A stretch of 64,000 nt of DNA from Bin5 sp965242905. GTDB taxonomy: Bacteria > Chloroflexota > Anaerolineae > Caldilineales > Caldilineaceae. The position numbers and the translations under genes are program-made. This document shows, one piece after another, positions 25,698-33,593 of the stretch; positions within the stretch are counted from its first letter, which is position 1, and every line of letters starts with the position of its first letter. Below the pieces are notes generated by a model. It ran no database searches and was not told the origin of the DNA. It worked only from the letters and a program-made list of their open reading frames with translations. The stretch is taken from contig CBDETM010000002.1 in NCBI GenBank assembly GCA_965242905.1, positions 3,906,001 through 3,970,000 on the forward strand, written 5' to 3'.

Positions 25698-26528
25698 ATG
25701 CCGAAGATCCTTATTACCAATGACGATAGCATTCACGCAGAGAGCATTCGCGTTCTGGCGAAGGCGCTCGATGATCTGGGAAGCATTACCGTCGTTGCTC
25801 CGGAGCGAAACTGGAGCGCGGCCGGGCACCCAAAGACGCTGCACAAGCCACTGCGTATCGCGCCGATCATCTGGCCCGACGGCCGTCGCGTATATGCCTG
25901 CAGCGGCGCCCCCTCCGACTGCGTGGCCCTGGCAATTCTCGGCGCGCCGCACGCGCCGGACAGCTCATCTACGCAACTGGCCGCGGGTGAACCGAGAGAC
26001 GGTTACGACCTGGTCGTCAGCGGTGTCAACGACAGTTTTAACCTCGGCTGCGACGTTCTCTACAGCGGCACAGTAGCCGCGGCGCTGGAGTCGCTGGTGA
26101 TGGGCGTACCGTCCCTTGCATTCAGCACCGGGCCCGTGGAAGGTTTCGAGATCGCCGATGTCGACGCCTGGCAGAATGCTGCCCGCTATGCCCGCACCCT
26201 GGCGGCAGCCGCGCTCGACCGGCCGCTCCCCCCGCAGACTATGCTCAATGTCAACGTGCCCCGACGTCCCGCCGATCAGATTCACGGCCTGCGCTATACG
26301 TTCTTGGGAAGGCGCATCTACGGGGATGTACTGGTCGCCCGCGACGATCCGTGGGGCAAGCCATACTACTGGTTCGGGGGCGAAGTCCCAACCGGAATCG
26401 CCGACGCCGGCAGTGACTTTGGCGCTATCGAAAGCGGATATGTCAGCATCTCCCCGCTTGGCATCGATCTCACACGGCATGAAGTCCTGGCCGACCTGAC
26501 CGAGGGCGCCTGGCCGCTGCCCCATTAA
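25698..26528 (+). CDS. surE: 5'/3'-nucleotidase SurE
   Basis: A 276-residue SurE phosphatase acting on nucleoside monophosphates. It begins MPKILITNDDSIHAESIRVL, with the metal-binding NDD; APERNWSAAGH supplies the conserved Ser of the P-loop-like segment, and DLVVSGVNDSFNLGCDVLYSGT, interrupted here only by its loop, contains the metal-binding Asn. The family usually has SGxNxGxN; here a Ser replaces the first Gly, a mild change. It lies 51 bases behind the PBP gene. Length is within the usual 250-270 plus a short C-terminal tail. Probable role in nucleotide salvage or stationary-phase survival. Confidence 0.92.
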   Translation: MPKILITNDDSIHAESIRVLAKALDDLGSITVVAPERNWSAAGHPKTLHKPLRIAPIIWPDGRRVYACSGAPSDCVALAILGAPHAPDSSSTQLAAGEPRDGYDLVVSGVNDSFNLGCDVLYSGTVAAALESLVMGVPSLAFSTGPVEGFEIADVDAWQNAARYARTLAAAALDRPLPPQTMLNVNVPRRPADQIHGLRYTFLGRRIYGDVLVARDDPWGKPYYWFGGEVPTGIADAGSDFGAIESGYVSISPLGIDLTRHEVLADLTEGAWPLPH

Positions 26529-26703
26529 ATGCGGCCAGGACATCGCAGACGCAGCCATCAGGCCCTTCGCATCTACACTGTCGCAAGGGCAACTACTCTG
26601 GTGTGCGGCGTATCGGAACGCTTCCGGCTACGACTAGCCTGAAACGCTCCGGCTGCAGTCTGCATTTGGCGTCGCTTTCGGGGGCGACGCAGGAGTTTTC
26701 AAT

Positions 26704-27603
26704 TTGTCACGGATGGTGTACACACCGCCTTCAGATGGGTCCCGGTGGCAGGGCTTGGCTGCTCTCTGCTGGTTGCTCCTGAGCGATGCAGTCCTGCTGG
26801 CCTGGGTGGCGCTGAAACCGGTCGGCTGGGGGAGCTTCCTGCTCCTTCTGGTCTTTCTCGCCACGCTGCCTGTCATTGTCCATCTGTCGACGCGTACCTG
26901 GGGCGCCTTCAACCTGGAGTACTGGCTTGACCGCAACGCCCTGAGAGTCCGCTGGGCCGGCACCCGCCAGGTCATCCCGCTTCATAGCATACGCCGCATC
27001 GTCGAAGGCGTTGGAGAGATGTCGTCGCGGCCCTCCTTGCTGGACTGGCCGTCCCCCTTTGTACGTATCGTAGAAGGAGGAGAAGGGCGAAAGCTGGTGC
27101 GCCTGGCAAGCGTTCCCCTTGACCAATGTCTGCTCATCGAGACCGACGGCGGCATCTTCGCGATCTCGCCGGATGACCCGGTCGGTTTTCTGGAAGAACT
27201 GCAAGCCCTGAACCGCCTCGGCCTGTCGCGCACGTTGCCCATGGAGCGCGAGCAGCCCACCAACTACTATGCACTGGCGACCGAGTCGGCTGCGGGACGC
27301 TGGCTGCTCCTGGCCGGGCTGATCGGCTGTCTCGCCCTATTTGGCTATCTCATGATCCGGTTCCCGGATTTGCCGGAAGCGCTCGTGTTTCATTACAATC
27401 GGCAAGGTGTGCCCGACAGCATCAGGCCCAAAAACGCACTCTTTTTGCTACCTGTTATCGGCCTCCTGACATACCTGACCAATACGCTCGCCGGCCTGTG
27501 GATGAAGCTTCAAGGTCAACACTCCGGCGCCTACCTGTTCTGGACCGGTTCGCTGCTTGTTCAAGCCCTTTCGCTTCTGGCTCTCCTGAGCCTGACAGCC
27601 TGA
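26704..27603 (+). CDS. Membrane protein with PH-like domain and DUF1648-type segment
   Basis: A 299-residue integral membrane protein. Two N-terminal helices (about 15-60) precede a soluble stretch with the bacterial PH-like pattern (NLEYWLDRNALRVRWAG, then VIPLHSIRRIVEG). After it come a helix (LLLAGLIGCLALFGYLMI), the DUF1648-like FPDLPEALVFHYNRQGVPD, and two more helices. A TTG start at 26704 is favoured by AGGAG seven bases before it; ATG 26713 is possible. The upstream gap contains a GCGTCGC/GCGACGC hairpin. PH-like plus DUF1648 proteins are of unknown function; a role in envelope stress or a transport-associated complex is only a guess. Confidence 0.7.
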   Translation: MSRMVYTPPSDGSRWQGLAALCWLLLSDAVLLAWVALKPVGWGSFLLLLVFLATLPVIVHLSTRTWGAFNLEYWLDRNALRVRWAGTRQVIPLHSIRRIVEGVGEMSSRPSLLDWPSPFVRIVEGGEGRKLVRLASVPLDQCLLIETDGGIFAISPDDPVGFLEELQALNRLGLSRTLPMEREQPTNYYALATESAAGRWLLLAGLIGCLALFGYLMIRFPDLPEALVFHYNRQGVPDSIRPKNALFLLPVIGLLTYLTNTLAGLWMKLQGQHSGAYLFWTGSLLVQALSLLALLSLTA

Positions 27604-27748
27604 CCCGAGTTGAGTCGCTGTGCCCAGCGAAATTTCTGCAGGTGGACTACAATTAGGAATTCCCGATTCGCCCGACCCGTCACACGGAAACTTCACGGAC
27701 CACAGCCCAACGGTTTTCGTTTCGACCCAATCGGCCGAGGAGTACTCC

Positions 27749-28510
27749 GTGTCGCGCCCTTTCCTGACTATCATTATTCCCGCCTATAACGAAGCCCAGC
27801 GTCTTCCCGATTCACTGACAAAGATCGCCGAATATCTGCGGCGTCAGCCGTTTGCAACTGAGATTCTAGTGGTGGAAAACCGTTCGACCGACGAGACCAG
27901 CGCTGTCGTGCGTGACTTTGCGACAAAGGTCTCAGCTTCAGATCCGTTCACGCTGGATCTGCTCCACAGTGCACCGGGGAAGGGTGCAGCCGTGAAAACG
28001 GGAATGCTCGTAGGCAAAGGGGACTACCTGTTTATCTGCGACGCCGACCTTTCAATGCCTATCGAAGAGGTCGCGAAATTTCTGCCGCCGCAACTGGATC
28101 CGGATGGCTTTGACGTCGCCATTGCAAGCCGCGAGATTGTGGGCGCAGTACGTTACAACGAGCCCTTCTATCGCCATCTGATGGGGCGCGTCTTTAACCA
28201 CGTAGTGCAGAAGCTGATCGTGCCGGGGATCGAGGACACGCAGTGCGGCTTTAAGATGTTTACCCGCGAGGCGGCTGCCCAGGTCTTCCCTCACCAGACT
28301 ATCGACGGCTGGGGTTTTGACCCCGAAGTCCTGTACATAAGCCGCATCCGCGGCCTGAACCTTGTCGAAGTGCCGATCAACTGGTATTACATGGCTGAAA
28401 GCCGCATCAATCCCCTTCTCGATACGATCAATATGGTGCGCGAAGTCCTGCGAATCCGGCTGAATGGGCTGCGCGGGATCTATGAACAGGTTCCCCGGAC
28501 GACGGAGTAA
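27749..28510 (+). CDS. Family 2 glycosyltransferase (dolichyl-phosphate glucosyl/mannosyltransferase-like)
   Basis: A 253-residue GT2 enzyme using a nucleotide sugar, probably to glycosylate a polyprenyl phosphate. It begins MSRPFLTIIIPAYNEAQRLP, has the VVENRSTDET nucleotide-binding segment, the D-x-D-like ICDADLSMP, and GIEDTQCGFKMFTREAA, typical of ALG5/DPM-type enzymes. I choose GTG 27749, with GAGGAG six bases upstream; a GTG at 27620 would add 43 residues with no family match. No C-terminal TM segment is present. Such donors feed GT-C enzymes like the GT39-like protein at 38471-40318 (inference). Confidence 0.88.
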   Translation: MSRPFLTIIIPAYNEAQRLPDSLTKIAEYLRRQPFATEILVVENRSTDETSAVVRDFATKVSASDPFTLDLLHSAPGKGAAVKTGMLVGKGDYLFICDADLSMPIEEVAKFLPPQLDPDGFDVAIASREIVGAVRYNEPFYRHLMGRVFNHVVQKLIVPGIEDTQCGFKMFTREAAAQVFPHQTIDGWGFDPEVLYISRIRGLNLVEVPINWYYMAESRINPLLDTINMVREVLRIRLNGLRGIYEQVPRTTE

Positions 28511-28598
28511 CCGCGCCTCCTCTCGTCTCGATGCCGGCCCCGCCCGTTTGCCTGAACCAGACTCGCTTTTGCGAACCTTCACTGTCTGGGATCTTTCG

Positions 28599-29288
28599 TC
28601 ACGAAGTTGAAGATGGGTCAAACTCCATACTTGCCAGCCATATCTGCACACCGTTGGCAACGAAATGCGCGACAAGCGGGGTGAGCAGGCTCTGATGCCA
28701 GACAAACATAAGACTGAATATCGCGCCGGCCGACCCCGCGCCGACGATGCCCCACGCTCCCTGCGGACTGTGGAGAAGACCGAATACCACACTGAAGACT
28801 ATGATCAACCAGGCCGTCGGCAGCAGGGGCGATAGCCCGCCGATCAGCAGGCTGCGAAACAGGACCTCCTCGAACAGTACGCTCAATAGCAGGGCGAAGG
28901 GCAGCAAGCCCGCCTCCCTCCGGCTGCGAGGGACAACAAGCGCCATAATCGAGCGGTAAAACCTGGTATCAGTATAGCGGGTTACAAACCGCCCCATCCC
29001 CGCAAATAGCAGAGCCAGTCCCAGGCCGGCCAGCGCGCCCGTCACTATCTGGGACCCGGCATCGGGAATCTGCCACCCCAGCGTCTCCGGCGACAGACCG
29101 CTGCCCCTGCCCAGCAGCAAGCAAATTACCAGAATGATACCCCGCAAAACGTTCTCAGCCGGGAGCAGCAGCAGGTTCACCTGCGGCTGCCAGTTGCGCA
29201 GTAGGCGCGCCGTTGTATACGAGCCGTAGCCCACTACCGCGGTGATGAGCAGAGTCAGCCCTGCAAATAGTGCATAGCGCCAGTCCAT
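28599..29288 (-). CDS. CPBP-family intramembrane metalloprotease
   Basis: A 229-residue membrane protein of the CAAX-protease/bacteriocin-processing family (Rce1-like). The diagnostic motifs are in place: FEEVLFRSLLIGGL (EExxxR), FGLLHSPQG (FxxxH) and LVAHFVANG (HxxxN), embedded among about seven hydrophobic helices. Start is uncertain: ATG 29288 is the first Met of a hydrophobic-compatible N-terminus, while a TTG at 29324 would add 12 residues; neither has a strong ribosome site. It is convergent with the GT2 gene and divergent from the acyl-CoA dehydrogenase, with MITE-like copy C between. Substrate unknown. Confidence 0.85.
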   Translation of the reverse strand: MDWRYALFAGLTLLITAVVGYGSYTTARLLRNWQPQVNLLLLPAENVLRGIILVICLLLGRGSGLSPETLGWQIPDAGSQIVTGALAGLGLALLFAGMGRFVTRYTDTRFYRSIMALVVPRSRREAGLLPFALLLSVLFEEVLFRSLLIGGLSPLLPTAWLIIVFSVVFGLLHSPQGAWGIVGAGSAGAIFSLMFVWHQSLLTPLVAHFVANGVQIWLASMEFDPSSTS

Positions 29289-29450
29289 GAACTTAGTGTA
29301 GGTTAATGTTGGCGATGCATTCAAATGCAGGCATCACCAGGTCCGCATCCCGCGATCCCTGCCAGCCCGCCAAGGGGGCCAGGCCCAAATGCAGCTTCGT
29401 CCCTGAATTGACGGGGGACCGCAACCGTCTACCCCTTTGCCTGATGCGCG

Positions 29451-29931
29451 GGGTGCATCCCAATATTGGGGCGAACTTTCGTATCTCTCAGGAGGCACCT
29501 ATGCAATTGTCGGTTCCCATTCCAGTTTCCGCCATAACAGGCGCCGTCTCTGACCACTGACTACTGACCCCTAACCCCTGTCCCCTGGCCCCTGCAGTTT
29601 TGGGCGGTCGGGCCTATTCGGCCCTCCCTTGTGCGGGGGCTCCGCCCCCGCAACGCCCCCCCCAACAACATGCCTCATCGACCGGGTGTCGATATTGGTT
29701 ACTGGTGCCTAATCGAAGGTGTCCAGCCAACCCACGTCCCCCCAGTCCCATCAGATCCCCGTAGGTGCCGGCCCTGTGCCTGCCCTCGCCCCCGCCCCAA
29801 CTGACCGACTCAACCGTCCGACCGGGCCCAGCGCCTTCACCGCGTCTCGCCCAAAGACGGAATAAAACGCCAGCCACCGCTGGCACTGATTCCCCGCCAG
29901 ACTGTTCCCACCCCAAATCTGGGATGCCCCC
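29451..29931. mobile_element. MITE-like element, copy C, with 7/8 direct repeat
   Basis: A 481-bp copy, the longest. Left end GGGTGCATCCCAATATTGGG, right end finishing CCAAATCTGGGATGCCCCC. Flanks GATGCGCG (29443-29450) and AATGCGCG (29932-29939) form an 8-bp duplication with one change. It holds six heptads plus CTGCAG (29550-29597) and the same two GC hairpins as the other copies. It lies in the divergent region between the CPBP protease and the acyl-CoA dehydrogenase operon. Confidence 0.85.
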
Positions 29932-29948
29932 AATGCGCGCCCTCTGTT

Positions 29949-29976
29949 TTGAAAGTTCTCGAACTATTGCTATACT
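29949..29976 (+). promoter_or_regulatory. Promoter for the acyl-CoA dehydrogenase/ETF operon
   Basis: TTGAAA (29949-29954), 16-base spacer, TATACT (29971-29976), 17 bp outside element copy C. The predicted start near 29983 gives a structured leader of about 170 bases. Confidence 0.55.
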
Positions 29977-29999
29977 GAACGCCTTATTATTTTTAATTT

Positions 30000-30074
30000 G
30001 GCGCGCCGCTGTTGGGCGCGCCGAAGAGGGGTAATCCTCTTCTTCGGCGGAGACAAAGGCGTCTCCGCCTTTTT
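30000..30074 (+). promoter_or_regulatory. Attenuator-like leader with alternative hairpins
   Basis: Three overlapping structures follow one another. GGCGCGCC pairs with a second GGCGCGCC (30000-30007 with 30015-30022). CGCCGAAGAGG (30019-30029) can pair with 30036-30049 around a TTC bulge. GGCGGAGAC (30046-30054) pairs perfectly with GTCTCCGCC (30061-30069) before T5. Each shares bases with its neighbour, so they are mutually exclusive as in transcription attenuators. No known riboswitch class is recognised. Confidence 0.6.
30046..30074 (+). terminator. Intrinsic terminator inside the leader
   Basis: A perfect 9-bp GC-rich stem, AAAGGC loop and five T. It lies between a good promoter and the dehydrogenase start, about 80 bases upstream of the ATG, so it would either attenuate the operon or end a small RNA of about 90 bases. 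Confidence 0.75.
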
Positions 30075-30151
30075 CTTCGACACATCGTGGAAACCTGCAT
30101 TCGCAGTCCGCGGCTTACGCCTCTGCCGGCAGTCGGGAAAGGACCAATCGG

Positions 30152-31363
30152 ATGGCTTTTGCAACCGAGTTGCTATACACGGAAGAGCACAATCTGGTCC
30201 GCAAGATGGCCTATGACTTCACCCGCAATGAGGTCATGCCGATCATTGCTGAGCACGATCGCAAACACACTTTCCCTTTCGAACTGCTGCCCAAGATGGC
30301 CCAGCTCGGCTTTCTTGGCATCTGTCTGCCCGCCCGCTATGGCGGCGCCGGGATGGACTTTCTCTCCTTGGGCATCGTGTCCGAAGCGCTGGAATACGGG
30401 GATTCGTCAGTGCGCGAGACGGTCGCGGTCCATCTCGCGCTGCACGCCCTGCCGATATTTCAGTGGGGGACGGAAGAGCAGAAGGAGACCTTTTTGCCCG
30501 GCCTTGCCTGCGGCGACCAGATCGCCTGTTTTGGCCTGACCGAACCGGGCGCAGGGTCGGATGTTGCGTCGCTCCAGAGTCGCGCCGTTCGTCAGGGAGA
30601 GGAATACGTCCTCACCGGCGAGAAGATGTGGATTACGCTGGCGGACGTGGCCGACCGGTTCCTCGTTTTCGCCAAAACGCAGCCGGACCAGGGCGCGCGC
30701 GGCATCTCCGCCTTCATCCTGGAGCGCGGCTGGAAAGGCCTCACCACCGGCACGCTTGAAGGCAAAATGGGCGTTCGGGCCAGCAATACCGGCTGGATCA
30801 ATATGCAGGACGTGCGCGTGCCTGCCGGTCACCGGCTGGGTGAGGAGGGCGAAGGCTTTAAGATCGCGATGAGCTGCCTGGACAACGCTCGCTTCGGCGT
30901 CGCAGCCGGATCGGTGGGCATCATTCGCGCCTGCATCGACGAGTCGGTCAAATATGCCCTGCAGCGCCGGACCTTCGGCAAACCGATCGCTGAACACCAG
31001 CTCGTCCAGCAGATGATCGCCCACATGCAGCAGGACCTCGACATCGGCGAGCTGTTGGTCTGGAAGGCCGGTACCCTCAAGAACCAGGGCGTCCGCAATA
31101 CGCGGGAGACAAGCATGGCCAAGTGGTTCTGCACCGAAGCTGCCCGCCGCGCCGCCGACAACGCCGTCCAGGTCCATGGCGCCTACGGGTATTCCGACGA
31201 GTACAATGTGGAACGTCACCTGCGCAACACAAAGAGCGCAGTGATCTACGAGGGTACCAGCCAGATCCACACGCTGATGCAGGCCGCATACACCTTGGGC
31301 ATGCGCGAGGACCGTCCTCTGCGCTGTCCCATGCCGGCCTACGACCCGGACACCTGGCAATAG
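30152..31363 (+). CDS. Acyl-CoA dehydrogenase
   Basis: A 403-residue flavoprotein that oxidises acyl-CoA to enoyl-CoA and passes electrons to ETF. Seen in order: the N-terminal helical domain; CFGLTEPGAGSDVASLQSR and GEKMWITLADVADRF (FAD-binding signatures); RRTFGKPIAEHQLVQ; VQVHGAYGYSDEYNVERHLR; and IYEGTSQIHTLM with the catalytic base Glu near residue 367, placed as in short/medium-chain and glutaryl-CoA-type enzymes. An AAAGGA box lies eight bases before the ATG. ETF beta and alpha genes follow, which supplies its electron acceptor. Chain length or branched substrate not determined. Confidence 0.93.
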   Translation: MAFATELLYTEEHNLVRKMAYDFTRNEVMPIIAEHDRKHTFPFELLPKMAQLGFLGICLPARYGGAGMDFLSLGIVSEALEYGDSSVRETVAVHLALHALPIFQWGTEEQKETFLPGLACGDQIACFGLTEPGAGSDVASLQSRAVRQGEEYVLTGEKMWITLADVADRFLVFAKTQPDQGARGISAFILERGWKGLTTGTLEGKMGVRASNTGWINMQDVRVPAGHRLGEEGEGFKIAMSCLDNARFGVAAGSVGIIRACIDESVKYALQRRTFGKPIAEHQLVQQMIAHMQQDLDIGELLVWKAGTLKNQGVRNTRETSMAKWFCTEAARRAADNAVQVHGAYGYSDEYNVERHLRNTKSAVIYEGTSQIHTLMQAAYTLGMREDRPLRCPMPAYDPDTWQ

Positions 31364-31453
31364 AACGCGCCCGGGCAATCGGCTTGGCCAATCAGGGTCT
31401 ATACGCTCTGGAGGCAGGGAGGCCGGTTTAAGGTTCACAGAAAGGAGCGCCGC

Positions 31454-32239
31454 GTGAACGTAGCAGTGCTTATCAAGCAGACACCGGATACCGCCGAGTT
31501 GCCCAAGGTCACGGTGGCCGAGGCGGAATCGGGCGTACTGCAGGCGACGATGGTCATCAACCCCTGGGATGAGTTTGCGGTGGAGGAGGCGATCGACCTT
31601 TCCGACAGGTTCGGCTGCGAAACGGTCGCGATCTCCCTGGGCCGCGATGGCGAGATCGACGCCCTGAAGCACGCGCTGGCCATGGGCGTGGATGGCGCCG
31701 TGCACATCGATGAAAGCGTCATAGACGGGGGAGACGAGTGGGCAACCGCCGAGGCCCTGGCCGCCGCAGTCAAGAAGGTGGGCAGCGGGGAGGATGTGGA
31801 GCTCGTGCTGGCCGGCAAGATGAGCGTGGACGGCAACAGTGGCGTCATCTACGCCGGTGTCGCCTGCAAGCTCGGCTGGGATCTGCTGGTCAACGTAACC
31901 CGGATCGTTGATATTGTCGATGGCACACTGATCGCGGAACAGGTTTTCGAAGGAGGGCAGGAGACGGTCGAGGTACCTCTGCCGGTTGTGATCAGTGTGG
32001 CCAAAGAGATTAACGAGCCGCGCTATCCCAGCTTTATGGGTATCCGCAAAGCCAGCCGCGTCACGATACCCATCCTGGGGCGGGACGATCTGGATGTTGG
32101 TCCTTCAAACACGACCCGCTGGACCGATCTGAACAAGCCGGAGCCGGAGGACGTACAGGTGCGTATCTTTGAAGGCGCCAGTGTCGAGGAAAAGGCCGCT
32201 CAGCTGGCCGATGCGCTGATGGCTGAAAGAGTCATATAG
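31454..32239 (+). CDS. etfB: Electron transfer flavoprotein beta subunit
   Basis: A 261-residue ETF beta subunit, which binds AMP and docks to the dehydrogenase. It begins MNVAVLIKQTPDTAELP and includes INPWDEFAVEEAIDLSD, LAGKMSVDGNSGVIYAGVA (the recognition-loop region with the family's Asp-Gly) and PRYPSFMGIRKASR, all typical. Start is GTG 31454 after AAAGGAG. The gene follows the acyl-CoA dehydrogenase by about 90 bases and precedes etfA, so all three are one operon. ETF would hand electrons to the quinone pool through an ETF dehydrogenase not in this window. Confidence 0.93.
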   Translation: MNVAVLIKQTPDTAELPKVTVAEAESGVLQATMVINPWDEFAVEEAIDLSDRFGCETVAISLGRDGEIDALKHALAMGVDGAVHIDESVIDGGDEWATAEALAAAVKKVGSGEDVELVLAGKMSVDGNSGVIYAGVACKLGWDLLVNVTRIVDIVDGTLIAEQVFEGGQETVEVPLPVVISVAKEINEPRYPSFMGIRKASRVTIPILGRDDLDVGPSNTTRWTDLNKPEPEDVQVRIFEGASVEEKAAQLADALMAERVI

Positions 32240-32314
32240 AATGGCGCTGGATGAAGCAGCAGAGGCAATCTGCCCTCTATCCTGCCGCACGTCTTGCTGC
32301 AGAAAGGGATGACG

Positions 32315-33295
32315 ATGGCGATTCTCGTCTGGATTGAACAGAATGACGGACAGGCAGTGTCCAACTGTTGGGAGCTTCTGGCCAAGGCGAAAGAGCTGGG
32401 TCGGGAGTTGGGCGCCGGCGTCGCCGCCCTTCTGATCGGCAACGACGTCGGCAAGGCGGCGCAGCAGGCTGTTTCTTACGGGGCCGACCTGGTGGTTGCC
32501 GCGACCGCATCCAACCTGGCCCACTTTCGGCTGCAACCCTATGCCGCAATCGCCGAACAGGCGGTAGAGCGCACCGGCGCGGTCGCATTCCTTACCAACG
32601 CCTCAATTCGCGGGGGCGTGCTGGCCGCGACGGTAGCCTGCCGCCGCAACGCCGGCATCGCCGCAAATGCAACCGATCTGTGGGTGGAAGACGGCAGACT
32701 GGTCGCCGGCCGCACCATCTATTCGGGCAACATTCAGGCCAGGATACATTTCGAGAGTCCGCTGGCGGTCGCCAGCGTTCGCCCGCACTCCTTTCCTATG
32801 CCGGCGCCAGCCGACGCGACCGCTGAAGTGGAGAATCTGAATGTTGAAGCAAATGAAGATGATATTCGCCTGAAGATCAGCGATTTCCGCGCCGCCGATG
32901 CCGGCGAAATCAGCCTGACCGATGCCCACATCATCGTTTCAGGCGGCCGCGGCGTGGCCGAGGACCCGCAGAAGGGCTTCGAGTTGGTTGGCGAACTGGC
33001 CAGCACGATGGGCGCAGCCCTCGGCGCCAGCCGGGCAGCTGTCGACGCCGGCTATATCCCCTATAAGCACCAGGTGGGGCAGACCGGCAAGACGGTCAGG
33101 CCGGACCTCTATATCGCCTGTGGAATCTCGGGCGCCATCCAACACTTGGCCGGCATGGGGAACAGCAAGATCATCGTCGCCATTAACAAGGACGCGGACG
33201 CCCCCATTTTTCAGCGCGCCAAATATGGCATTGTCGACGATCTGTTCAAGACCGTCCCCGCACTGACCGCCGAGTTCAGCAAACGGTTGAAATGA
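32315..33295 (+). CDS. etfA: Electron transfer flavoprotein alpha subunit
   Basis: A 326-residue ETF alpha subunit carrying the FAD. The C-terminal FAD domain has VSGGRGVAEDPQKGFELV, GASRAAVDAGYIPYKHQVGQ, IACGISGAIQHLAGM and INKDADAPIFQRAKYGIVDD (each quoted in part), the classic ETF-alpha signature. I choose ATG 32315, with AAAGGG about seven bases upstream; TTG 32294 and ATG 32309 are alternatives. It lies 75 bases after etfB. It completes the dehydrogenase-ETF electron branch. Confidence 0.93.
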   Translation: MAILVWIEQNDGQAVSNCWELLAKAKELGRELGAGVAALLIGNDVGKAAQQAVSYGADLVVAATASNLAHFRLQPYAAIAEQAVERTGAVAFLTNASIRGGVLAATVACRRNAGIAANATDLWVEDGRLVAGRTIYSGNIQARIHFESPLAVASVRPHSFPMPAPADATAEVENLNVEANEDDIRLKISDFRAADAGEISLTDAHIIVSGGRGVAEDPQKGFELVGELASTMGAALGASRAAVDAGYIPYKHQVGQTGKTVRPDLYIACGISGAIQHLAGMGNSKIIVAINKDADAPIFQRAKYGIVDDLFKTVPALTAEFSKRLK

Positions 33296-33348
33296 TCCTG
33301 TCTCGGCCCGGCAGGCTGCGTTGGGGGCCTGCGCGCGGCCCGAGGCTG

Positions 33349-33377
33349 TTGTTTGCACTGATCATCTGTGCTATACA
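33349..33377 (+). promoter_or_regulatory. Possible promoter for thrC
   Basis: TTGTTT (33349-33354), 17-base spacer, TATACA (33372-33377), about 215 bases before thrC. A GGCGGC/GCCGCC hairpin near 33405-33419 lies in the predicted leader. Nothing else distinctive is seen in 33296-33593. Confidence 0.4.
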
Positions 33378-33593
33378 AGAATTATGGCTGCGCCTGCTGT
33401 GGAACGGCGGCTCGCCGCCCTGACAACGGCATTTTTTCGCCCTGCATCTGGCAGGTGAACATTCAGATAGTGCAAGAAACGTGTTCCAGTATTAGCCGAA
33501 ATTCAATCGCTCCTCTTTCACTGTAAGCGCGGGGAGAGTGTGTATTCGTTGCCGAGCGTGCGCGAGAGTGCGCCGGCGCTGTGGTGAAAAGAA

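Noticed and set aside
29500..29560. Short open frames within the repeat elements as genes
   Set aside because: They differ in frame and length between copies, lack ribosome sites and are broken by stops; the elements look non-coding.
30407..31705. 432-codon minus-strand frame opposite the acyl-CoA dehydrogenase and etfB
   Set aside because: Spans two well-supported genes on the other strand and shows no recognisable motif.
33405..33440. GGCGGC/GCCGCC hairpin with later T6 as an intrinsic terminator
   Set aside because: The T-run starts more than ten bases after the stem, too far for a standard terminator.
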